DNA of 64,000 nt from Cunninghamella blakesleeana. Its lineage: Eukaryota > Mucoromycota > Mucoromycetes > Mucorales > Cunninghamellaceae. The position numbers and the translations under genes are program-made. The first letter of the stretch is position 1; each line of letters opens with the position of its first letter. Under the pieces are notes generated by a model, which was not told the DNA's origin, searched no databases, and saw only the letters and a program-made list of their open reading frames with translations. The stretch lies in the NCBI GenBank assembly GCA_017871115.1, contig JAFCIZ010000006.1:4526001-4590000 (forward strand), read 5' to 3'. This document shows, piece after piece, positions 36,344-47,260 of the stretch.

Positions 36344-38229
36344 ATGAATGATCAGCCTCACGAAATTATTAAATATATATTATTATTACTATCACCAACG
36401 CCAAGGCATCTAGCTCAATACTCATTAATAAACAAAAAATGGTGTGAAGTTTCTCAGGATCCTATCTTTTATCATACGGTGGAGCTTTATACAAGAAAGC
36501 AAACGAAAAAGTTCACCAGTACATCTAAAACGACAATAACGCGTGGTAAACCTATTGGACATTGGGTGAAACGATTAAAAATAAATAACCTTTTACAAGA
36601 TTATGAATATAAGATGGAGGATATGTTTGAATTACGTTATGCTTTTCCAAATGCATTTTTTATTGGTTATGAAGAATTGCCAACTTTACCATTATATGAA
36701 TATGCTGAAATAAACAATAAAGAAAATAATATAGATAAATTATGTAATGATTTTATTTTCCTTCAACTGGATGTAATGACTGAATTGATATCTAATAACG
36801 AATTTTAAAATATGAAGCGGATCAAGAACAAAGAATACGAAATAGAACGGTCCCATCTCAGCATAAAATCTTCAGCCCATATGGCTTATTTAGTTATGTT
36901 TTTCATCTTCATTTTAAACATTCTTGTGAATATCACCCATTATATCATGGAAAAAGATTATATTTTGCATTTAGATTTCTGTACTTAAAAGGATTACATC
37001 TTCAATTTCAATCTGATCAATTTCAAGAACCATTACCTCAAATATGTGAATTTGATCAGCGGTCTATTGATGCTCTTCTTATTTCCTGTCCCAATATTGA
37101 AATATTGAAATTATATCGGTTTTTTATGAACCCTTCAAATGATTCTTATACCTCCACCACCATAACACCATGTATGTCATTAAAAACACTCATTTTAGAG
37201 GATTGTATGGTAATGGAACCAGAAATTTTTTCTTTATTTTCAACCAAATTCCCGCAGCTAGCAACACTGAACATCTACTTACGGTTTGATATTGAATTCA
37301 ATAATGATAGAAATATATTTAACCAAGCTATACAAAAAATGATCGCCTCCTTTTCTCATTTACTTCATTTAAAATATGTTTCAGATAGTGAAGACTATTG
37401 GATGGGTAGAGAATTGGTAAGATGGCTGATATTAAATCCTAATGTACCTTATACTTTTAATTTGGAAGGCACTTCAATCAATCCAAGTCTTATATTTAAC
37501 GATGATGATAACTTTATTATCAACCAAAGTAACAAAAAAAGCATCAAAAACTATAACAATAGTATAGAAAGATCATTTACTACCCCTAATCCAAACGAAT
37601 TATACGATTACATTATTAGTAATCAGCATAATAAAGTAATTCCATTGTTAACTACAATACTCACACTATACGGTAATCCTGCTGAAAATATGGATGTAAC
37701 TTTTCATTTCAATAAATGGTTGTCTATACTTCTAAATTTAAAAACTCTGTTTTTAAATAGTCTATCTATGATTATCACTCTAAACGATAAAAGTATATAT
37801 TTTTCATCATTACAATATCTCTTAATTTATGACTGTCGATTTTCTTCACCAGATGACTTATTTACAATGTGTCTTGCATGCCCATCATTAAAATCATTGG
37901 AGCTACACTCAATTTCTATTAAAACTGAACAACTTCCACTAATATTACCTCTTCTTACTCTTAATCTTCCTCAAATAGCATTTGAGAAAATAATATTGAA
38001 CGATATTCGATTTACAAATTCAGATAATACATTTGAAACATTTGAACCTAAGAACTATAAAGCAAGGAAATTAATAGTGAACGAATTAGGATTAAAAAAT
38101 ACATTTACTATAAATGTGAAACAGGATGGTGATGATGACCACAATATCCATATTGTTATTAATTGTCAATCGGCAGATGTAGTTTTATTTAGCGATATAC
38201 CTTGGTACTATGAAAAATATTTTTTATAG
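36344..38229 (+). pseudogene. F-box/LRR-like protein gene interrupted by a one-base frameshift near 36803-36810
   Basis: The first frame (36344-36808) begins MNDQPHEIIKYILLLLSPTP and has an F-box-like start (RHLAQYSLINKKWCEVSQDP, IFYHTVEL), the part that would bind Skp1 in an SCF ubiquitin ligase. It stops at a TAA inside a T-run/A-run. From 36808 the next frame is open without a break to 38229, reading KYEADQEQRIRNR, then PNIEILKLYRFFM, MSLKTLILEDCMVM, CPSLKSLELHSISI and other leucine-rich repeat-like units, and ending DIPWYYEKYFL. Together about 627 residues, typical of the many lineage-specific F-box proteins of Mucoromycota. The shift fits loss of one T in the run at 36803-36806 and could be a real mutation or an assembly error. 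No introns are needed. Confidence 0.7.
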
Positions 38230-38740
38230 CAATAACAAGAGGAGAATGGCTATTGAATGTTCATATAAAAATGAATATTTGAAATAAATAGAAGAATATA
38301 TGACAAAAGAAAGAGACAGTTTTATGAAATAAGTCTTTTAAACTAAATTTTACAATAAATATTTTTTTTTTTTCAAGAGTTTTTATTTTTTTTAAATATA
38401 TATATAATAATATATCATTTTTGGTATATGATTTTGATATAATACGGTATGAATAAAATAATAATACTTAAAACAACTGTACAAAGAAATAATAATAATA
38501 ATAGTAATTAGGTAAATAAATAAGTAGTCTAAGGTATAAAATAAAAAGGAGAACAAAAGAATAAAAATAATAAAAAAAAGCTTGATTTTTTTTTTTCATT
38601 AAGGATAAAAAGTAAATATTAATATAAGGAGAGAGTGAAAAGTGATTGTTTACATAAACCGGAATAAATGTTTTAAAGTTATGCGTAACGGAGACATCTA
38701 AAAATAGGAAAGTAATGGAATTTTTTTTTTTTTTCTTTTT
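38230..38740. other. Convergent 3' flanks
   Basis: About 510 bases between the ends of the F-box gene and the kinase gene. Only A/T-rich sequence with T-runs and A/G-rich patches is seen; no gene. Confidence 0.5.
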
Positions 38741-40456
38741 TTATAAATAATCTTGGATATCATAATAAAGATCTATAGCTGAATCATGATGATTAGAAGC
38801 ATGAAAAGGGTGATGCTGAAGTTTATTGTCTTTCATTATGGAGGAGGGTAATTTAATATAATCGTTGTATATTATATTGGATAAACCTTCAGAAGAAGAA
38901 AGTGAGGATGTAGATGATGATGAATAATAAGTTGACATGATTGGAGAGGGGTTTTCTAATTTTTGTGCTGATAAATAATGAGCATTTGTTTGATTAGTTA
39001 ATTGCTGTAGTTGTGGCACCAAGGGGAAAAGCTGTTTTTCAACCATAGTAGTAGTATTTGTTGCAGTGGTAGGAGAAGAGGGAGTTAATGGTGATTCTGG
39101 AGGTGATAAAGATGATGAGGATGAAACATTTGTTGTTGTGTTGTTATTTGAGTCACGATCAAGAATATATCCGTCTACATACGCTAACATTGTTTCTGTG
39201 AAGGAAGAAGTCCATTTCATTGGTGTTATTGGATGGTGTGAACGTTGATGAGAATGTTTTTTATTTTTATGTATAGATGAAGGTGAAGAAGAAGGGTGAG
39301 GAGGAGGATGTTTTAATTTCATAGACGAAGTTGGATAATGTGATACTTTTAACGCATGTTTTGTTGTTGTTGAAAAAGAAGAAGAAGAAGAATATTGATG
39401 TTGACGAGTAAAAGAATGACATTTTTGAATCAAGATTCTTAATTCAGGTAAAGAAATCCGTAAAGCAGGATCTAAACAAAATATGCGACTTAAAATACGA
39501 TCCAATTCATCCGAAATACCAGGTAAGATTCTTTTAAAAAAATGTTTTGGTTTTTGTACATATGCTGCAAACGTAGCGTCTTGCATATTAGCTTGTTTCC
39601 ATGGATTTCTTCCTGCCGCAAAATTAATCAAAATTACACCAAGACTCCATATATCATTTTGCTGTGTACTATATCCTTTAAGACGGCGATTATTTCTTAT
39701 CATACCACTTTGGCATTCTTGATAAATATAAAAAAAAAATAAAAAAAAAAATATATGTATTAGATATATAAACAAGTATGGACCTATTCTTACTTTTCCA
39801 TGTTCTATTATTATTATTCGTTCTTTTAACACTTTTTTAATTATTAAAAATAATAACAATAATGATATATTTTCATTAATCTATATATTTATTTATGTAC
39901 CTGGAGAAAAATAAAAAGTAGAACCACAACCAAATTCAGCAGAAACGGATTGGGTAGTAGCCAAACCAAAATCTGCCAATTTAATTTTCCAATGAGGGAA
40001 CATCAAGATATTCTCAGGTTTCAAGTCTCTATGGGCAACGCCGTTAATATGGCAATATTCCACAGCGTCCAAGATTTGTAAAAAGATATATTTAATAGCA
40101 TCATTATTCCCAACCAAACCATAAACAGGATGTGTAATAGCAGCAAATAAATCACCTTGACTTGAATATTCCAATACAATGAAAGTCAGATGTTGTTCAT
40201 AAACGACCTTTTCAAAAGTCAAAATATGATCATGGCCTGATAAATGAGAATGAATAGCTATTTCCCCATGACTGATTTTTGTGTTGGTTAGTAATTTAAT
40301 AGCATAACTTTTTTTTGTATGAACATGCTTTCCATGATATACAATTCCATAAGCACCAATACCAAGAATAGATACTAATTGTAACTGTCCTTTATCAATA
40401 AAAGTATTTAATAAAGAGTTGGGTTCTATTTGTATTGTTCCAGTTTTGGCTTTCAT
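38741..40456 (-). CDS. Ser/Thr protein kinase of the Ran1/Ksp1/Sks1 group, 2 exons
   Basis: 510 residues from two exons (39901-40456 and 38741-39717, lengths adding to a multiple of three). The N-terminal kinase domain shows the Gly loop GIGAYGIVYHG, the Lys in SYAIKLL, the catalytic loop HRDLKPENIL and DFGLAT. Then CGSTFYFSPECQ, with SPE in place of APE, is the signature wording of Ran1, Ksp1, Sks1 and Vhs1 kinases. KGYSTQQNDIWSLGVILINF and the GRNPWKQA step also match them. After about residue 320 comes a long Ser/Thr/Pro/His-rich tail (SLSPPESPLTPSSP) ending DLYYDIQDYL, likely regulatory. Family members act in nutrient, meiosis and growth control; the exact pathway is inference. The single intron splits the activation segment after SP. 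Confidence 0.88.
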
Positions 40457-41318
40457 TTTATATATGTATATAAGGTGAAAAACGTTTCAGTCGTGTAATA
40501 GTTGAATTATGTAATGGCTATATATGCAAATAGTGTTGCTTATAACGAGAATAGTAAAAGAATAATGATTTGATGATATTTACAAAAGGATAATAAGAGT
40601 GATAGTAATAATAATATGAATAATAATAATTTATGAAAAAAAAAAAAAAAAGATCAGAAAATGAAAAGTCAAAAGAGGAAAGAAAGAGAAAAAAAATGGA
40701 TTTGATTTCCTATTTCTATTATAGTCAATTATTTTTAAGCGCCGAAAAGTTGTTGTGAAAAAAAAAAAAGAAAAATAAAAAGGGGGTGTAAATAATAATT
40801 ATCTCTATAGTTTTAAGTGTTGTCGTCAAATAATCCACTTAACTCCCTAACAACTTTGCTTTATTTTTTAACTATTAATTAGGCATTTCCCCATAAGTTA
40901 CCTTTATATTTTTTTTTTTTCAAAAAAAAACTTGCTAATATTCTTTTTTTACTCCTTGATAAAAAAGAAGAAGCAATTATCCCTTTTATTATAAAGTTCA
41001 ATTTGAATGATACACCTTTTTGAATGAATGGATAAACTTATATTATTTGTTAGATTCGATTAACTATTATTATTATGCATAAAAAGGATTCACAAATCTC
41101 TGTACAACATATTTATATATCAAAATGACGAATGCTTCAGTGTTACAAGTAAGTATATTTGGTAATGATCCTTATTTTATTTTATTTTTATTAAAAAAAA
41201 TAAATAATAATAATAATAAAAATGACTATTATACTACGAAGGGTTTTTTATAGAAAAAAATCAGGTAATAAAACAATAACTTGAATAAATATTATATTAT
41301 ATATAATAATAAAAGACA
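40457..41318. other. Kinase promoter region and small possible spliced frame
   Basis: About 860 bases. It holds the kinase upstream region, an A-run near 40638-40653, a box AGCGCCGAAAAG near 40738-40749 and a T-run/A-run junction near 40908-40930. A short plus-strand frame with a perfect donor begins at 41125 and is given separately. No other gene seen. Confidence 0.5.
41125..41266 (+). CDS. Possible tiny spliced frame (MTNASVLQ...)
   Basis: ATG at 41125 opens eight codons (MTNASVLQ) that run into a textbook donor gtaagt at 41149. The next good acceptor (tttttatag, ending 41253) leads to AAA AAA ATC AGG and a stop TAA, giving a 12-residue product. Alternatively a second donor gtaata at 41265 could lead to a further exon overlapping the histone deacetylase 3' end. 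The start and donor look real, but the product cannot be settled. It might be the spliced leader of a short gene, an antisense or non-coding transcript, or chance. Confidence 0.2.
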
Positions 41319-44240
41319 TTATGAAGCACGAGGTGAAGGGCTATCAGCTATTTCTCCATCTTCTAAGGTTTCATCGGGAATATTAGTAGTTGTTACACCG
41401 CTTGTTGACGTGATTGACGTTGTAGTAGGAATAGGTGATATAACTTCGCCTTCCTCTTCACTTTCATTGTCCGTTTTAGTTAATTTGGTAGTGGTTGGTG
41501 TGTCGATCGTGATAGTTGTGGATGACGAGGATGGTGCTTCTAATAAACTTTCTTCCTTTTTGGTTTCTTTATCATCTACTTTTTTTATTTCACTAACTTC
41601 ATTTTTTTGATTATCATCCTTTTTTTCTTCTTTTCCACTTTTTTCATGGTCTAATGGTGGTGCTGATGACGAATCCATTTTTTTTTCATTTTGTATTGGT
41701 GGTTCTACTTGTTCTTCTATATAAAAAAATAAAACATGAAATTTGAAATATAAAATAAAAATTAGGTTTAGTCTTTTAATAACTTTTTTTTAAAAACAAA
41801 ATTTGAGTTTTTTTTTGTCAGTCTCCTTATTGTCAAGTTACCATACCTGGTATAGTTGTACTAGGCTCATCAATTTCCATACGATCCAATTTAGTATTTT
41901 CTGTTAATTTATTATCCTCTTCCTCTTCTTTTAATGTCTCTGCAATTTGCATTTCTTCATCTTCAGTAATAGCAACAGATGGTTGTTGTTGTTGTGATGG
42001 TGGTAGTGATGATAATGATTCTTTATCAATAATCATATTACTATTTCCTTCGTTATCCTCTTCTTGCTTTATTCCTACTTCTTTTTGTTCCTTTATTATT
42101 GCTGAGGTATTGGAGGGTTGTTTTGTGTCATCCTCATCGTCTCCATCGGCAGAATGATTATGATGGTGTTTACTTTTTTTTCCAAACGTGTCTTCGGTTT
42201 CACCGTCGTCTGAGTCGTAAAATTCATTATCTGGTACAATGCGTTTGTCCCACAACGTTTCTAAAATCCCAAAAAATAGAAATTAAAAAAATACAAAAAA
42301 GGAATTAAAAAAACCATTGACAATAGATGAGAATGTTCGATTATTATTATTTTTTTTTGAAACTCATTTTAATTTATTTTTTTATTTTTTTTCTTACGAG
42401 GTGTACGGTCATCAGGATCAACATCGTCTTCATTATCAGATAGCTCTTGATCTCTAGGTACCTCTATATAAAGAAGAAAAAAAAAAATCGAAAATAAATA
42501 AATAATATTCAATTAGCAAATAATTAAAATAAAACATGCTATGTAATAATAATCCATTACCCTGCATTTGTACACTAGGGGCAAACAATGTTCTTGAAAG
42601 ATTTTCAAATACTTGAGTCCTATTTGTTTTTTATACAACAAAGGGAAAATCTAAGTTAAACTTTTCCTGTACATAAATAATATTTAAAAAGTAGAAAAAA
42701 AAAGGGAATGAAAATAATACTTTACTTTATCTTTTCTAAATAATCGGGGGTATTCATATTTTCCATATTACTAGGTCGAACATCCAAGGTGTAGTCAGGC
42801 CCAAAATATTCATAATAATCATTGTATGGCATTTCTAATATAAAAATAATAAGAAAAATGATACAGAATAAAATGAATATATCATGGAATGGAATGAAAA
42901 ACCATAAATTATATATTTCTATTTTTTATTTTATTTTATTTACCTGGTCCAATATCTTCACCAACGACTATCCCGGTTTCATAAGCCCAAGCCCTTGCAA
43001 CATTTCGCATAGTATAGCCACCGCCACCAAGTACCAAAGTAGGAAGATTGAATTTCTTTACGTATTTTACACAATTAGCATGTCCTTTCATTGACAAGTT
43101 GAAGCATCCAAGCTTATCACCACTTAATGAATCCCCACCACACTGTAATACGATCGCTGAAGGTCTATACCATTCAATCACTTTATCAATGACCTAGAAT
43201 AAAATAAAGTTTTTTTTTAATGTAGGCAAAAATAATAATTTGTGTGAATAATTCAAACGATTACTTGACAAAAAAAAAGGTAACCCTCCTCCATCCCCCC
43301 GCCTCCTAATAAAAATACTTACTACTCTCCCTAATTTTTTTTTTATATCTCAACTTACTGGTTCAAATACGGATTTATAACTTTCATCATTTATACCATC
43401 ACGAAGAGGAAAGTTCACACTATAATATTTTCCTTTTCCCACCCCAACATCCTTAAAATAAAAAAAAAAAGATAAAAAAAAGGAGTAAAAAAAAGAAAAA
43501 GGAAAAAAGTTGTTGTCAATTTGTATTTATTTTTGCATCTGATATTGTATCACCTTTTTTCTATTAATGCATCCTTTTACTTACTTTTAATTCACCAGTT
43601 CCAGGAAAGAATTCACCATATTTATGAAAACTAACAGTCATAACACGATCCGTTGTATAAAAAGCTTCTTCTACTCCGTCACCGTGATGTACATCAATAT
43701 CAATATATAAAACTCGAGCATAATATCTTAATAATTCTAAAATCCCCAATACAATATCATTGACATAACAAAACCCAGATGCTTCTGACTTTTTAGCATG
43801 ATGTAATCCACCAGCCCAATTAATAGCAATATCACATAATCCTCGATTTAATCGTGCTGCACCCTCTATATAAATATATAAGATTATATAAAGAAAAATT
43901 ATAAAAAAGTAACAAAAAATATGATAATTTTTTTAATAACCAATCGTAATGTATTTTTGTATATATATTTTTCGTTTTCATTTCTATACCCATCGATCCA
44001 CCAGCGCTAAGGCCACAATATTCAAATAACCCTTCAAATACAGGTGAATCATCTCCTACATTAACTATATGTATATGATTATATATGTATAAATATTAAG
44101 AAAAATGATAATTTTTATATATTAGTAGAGATACAAATTTAAACTATCCATGCTTATTTCCACCAAAATGTAAGTCCTTTTTTTTCCATTATTATTTTTA
44201 TTTATTTTCAATGTTCCCTCATATTATTATTATTATTATG

Positions 44241-44271
<31 letters not shown>

Positions 44272-44829
44272 CATTTTGCTTGTTCCTTTTGAAATTGATC
44301 CATGTTTTCAGGTGTAACTCGGGAAAGAAAGTCAATATAATCATCGGTATGAAACTGTGTCATTTCCCAATTATTAGCTGGTTTTGCGCGCTATCATATA
44401 AATATTTATCATAACAATAATAATAAAGAATGCTTACCGTTAATAAATTCTTACCTATTTTATAAATATACATAAATTACATTTATACTTATACATCAAT
44501 ATTTACTTACAAAAACTTCTAACTTTTTATATAATTTATAATTCATCACAAGGCCATGTGTCATTCTAATTCTATGAGGTCTCATAGGATGCCCCGGACC
44601 ATAATGATAGTTCCCAACATTAGCTAGAGAAAAATAGTAAATAGTAATACAGTATATAGAAAAAAAGTGAGCGATAAAAAGAAAAACGATAAGTATATTA
44701 TTTTTTTATTACTGTTACTATCATAAAAAGCATAAATATAATAATAAATGAATATTAATATTCTTGTTCCCTTATTTTTTTTTTACCATCATAAAAATAA
44801 CAAACACGTTTTTTTTGTTCTAATGACAT
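41319..44829 (-). CDS. RPD3: Class I histone deacetylase (Rpd3/HDAC1 type) with a long acidic tail, about 13 exons
   Basis: The product is the zinc-dependent lysine deacetylase of Sin3-type nuclear repressor complexes. It starts [14 protein letters not shown] (ATG at 44827-44829) and continues [46 protein letters not shown]. The active-site stretch is [20 protein letters not shown] (both catalytic His), [18 protein letters not shown] (zinc Asp and His), [13 protein letters not shown] and [17 protein letters not shown] (second zinc Asp), ending [17 protein letters not shown] with the catalytic Tyr. After about residue 400 comes a very long low-complexity tail rich in Asp, Glu, Ser, Thr and Lys, with EEEGEVIS and [17 protein letters not shown] at the end. 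Total about 690 residues against about 430-480 for yeast and animal homologues. Stop TAA at 41319-41321. Confidence 0.93.
44237..44268. repeat. (TA)n microsatellite in a deacetylase intron
   Basis: About 15 TA units next to a TTA run, within an intron of the deacetylase gene. Confidence 0.85.
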
Positions 44830-45071
44830 GATGCAATATTAATAAATTTTTCACAGCAACAACAACAAATAGGAAAAGTGAGAGAAAAGGAAAAGAATAA
44901 ATTTTTTTTATTGGCGCCCATCAACTTTTTTTTAAAATCGCGGTGACCGTTTAGAATTTTATATACCGCTTCTCAAATAAATATTTAAATTCTCCACTTT
45001 TTTATTTTGTTTAGCTTTCTTTCTTTTTTTTTAAAAAAAAATAAAGAAACAAAGTGGTATGATTTGAATAT

Positions 45072-46974
45072 ATGGCTTTAAATATAAATTCAGAAAGAAT
45101 CAAATGTCCAGTAAGTAATTTATTTTTTTATTTTTTAAAGATTCCATTTTTATATATAGCATAGATTATTAATAATATAATAAATATTAATATTGACTAA
45201 TACACTGATATTTTAATTTATTTAGTATTGTAATGTATATATAGTTTCTTCAGAAGCAGTTAGACTTCATATTGATGTATGGCATACGAGAAGTAATGAA
45301 TATTTGGTGGAAAAAAAAGGTGCATACATCATAAAATTAAAAAAAATAAGTTCATTTTAATTTAGATGCATATATAAATATAATATTATTTTATTTCTAG
45401 GTATGCTTGACAATATACCTCAATTAAAAGTTAATAGTAATAGCAGTAATGATATTATCAAATACAATAACAATAATAACGATAACAGCAATGACCACGA
45501 TAATTATAGCGATAATGAAAATGATAATAGTAACAAAAGCCAAGAGATTCAAATTTGGCCCTCAAATTTAGAAAGCTTTGATCAGCGTGTACTACAGTAT
45601 AGACAGCGCCAGTTTGATTCTCGTATTCAATCTATTAATAAACTAAAATCAACATTTCTTTCCAATACATCACCCAAAATACTTCCAGTATCATCTAAAA
45701 GTATACTACAACCTCATAAATATATTAATAACAAGGATGATAATCAAAAAGAATATACACCCACCACTACCACATCTACAACTACCAATGTAATGGTTTC
45801 CGGACGAAAGAGAAAAAAAATGGATTATGATGATATATTACAGCAGCAACCAGTGCAAGAACAATTAAATGAAAGTACAGATTACGCTTTTCATTCTTTG
45901 TCCTCTATTTCCCCACCTACTATGTTATTATCACGAATTTCAAAAAAAACTAACCTCTCATTGGATAATACAACAATGATTTTAGAAAATGATTATACTA
46001 ATAAAAATGGAGTCGACAATAATAGAAAACAGTCAATAAACATAAATAATGAGAAGGATGATGAAATATTACAACAACAACATATTAATCAATCACTGAA
46101 AGATAGCTTTGCTACATTTGATTCTGATTTTAATATTTTAAATTATACACCTTTAACAAAAAAACCTATCCAATTAAAAACTGTAGATGATTTTATTGCT
46201 GCTTCTTATAGTAAAGGTAGTGATAAACTTTGTGCAAATTTTATTTATAAATCATTGCTGTAAGTTTATTTTATTTTTTTATTTTATTTTTAAATCAAAA
46301 AAAAAAAAGTGGATTGAGATCTATATAAAACAGATGTAAAATAAACCGGTATATTAACTTATCTCTTTTTCTCTCGCTTTATCTAAATATTTATAGTTCC
46401 AATATTTCAACTGATGATTCAGATAATACCAATAAACAAAAAGAGTTATTACTAGATTATTTGGTTAAAGTTATGGCAGAAAAAGAATTCAAATTATCAT
46501 ATGAAAATAAGAATATTAATGAAACCAGACAATTATTTAAGCTGGACCTCAACGAAATAGTAATAAAAAAAAGGAAAGAATGCCACAGTATTTTAACACG
46601 CGTATGTAGACAAATAATGAGGCTTAATTCAGCAGAAAAAGACAATCTTCATCTACAGCAAAAAATAGAATCTGTTAAAAAACAAATAGCAGCTTTTCCA
46701 TTTTACTATCATTATTTATCACCGTTGACTTCTTCTCCATTAACTAAGGTAAATTAACATACCATACACATATATATATGAATTCATATTAAAAGGAATT
46801 ATTCTTTAATTTTATACTTATTCCATTCTTATTTTTATTTTTTATTTTCAATATTATTATTATTAGTACGGAACTAAGTCATATGATCAACTTTGTACTC
46901 AACAAATTAGTAGTTATTCATTAAAATTAATGCAATATCCAAGTTCATCCTTCTCTTTTATAGAGGGTGAATAA
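45072..46974 (+). CDS. Single C2H2 zinc-finger protein with C-terminal coiled coil, unknown role, 5 exons
   Basis: I cannot name this gene. About 480 residues. Exon 1 ends and exon 2 begins within a C2H2-like finger: C-P-Y-C-NVYIVSSEAVRLH-IDVWH (Cys-x2-Cys, then His-x4-His). Exon 3 is a long Asn/Asp/Ser/Gln-rich, probably disordered part with a basic patch GRKRKKMDYDDI that could be a nuclear signal. Exon 4 carries a predicted coiled coil (MAEKEFKLSYENKNINETRQ, then KECHSILTRVCRQIMRLN, LHLQQKIESVKKQIAAF). Start ATG at 45072; stop TAA at 46972-46974. It lies divergent from the deacetylase with 242 bases between starts, so the two may share a promoter. A chromatin or kinetochore role is possible but is only inference. 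Confidence 0.7.
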
Positions 46975-47260
46975 AGCTCATTAATGTCGCTTTTGTAAAT
47001 ACAACAAACTCTTCATCCTCCATTAAAACCAAAATTGCTATATGCTTAAATTGTACAATAATAATAAATATATCGCTTTATAAAATATATTTGGTATATA
47101 TCATATGCTGTCTATGTTTATTTTTAAATTTAATATGAATGAAGATTTATAATGACTAAAGTTACAAATATATAATAACAAAATGCAAATGATTAATAAA
47201 AAAAAATAATAAAAAGTTATTTTTGTCTAATAAAAAACTAAAAATAAGATGAAAAACGAA

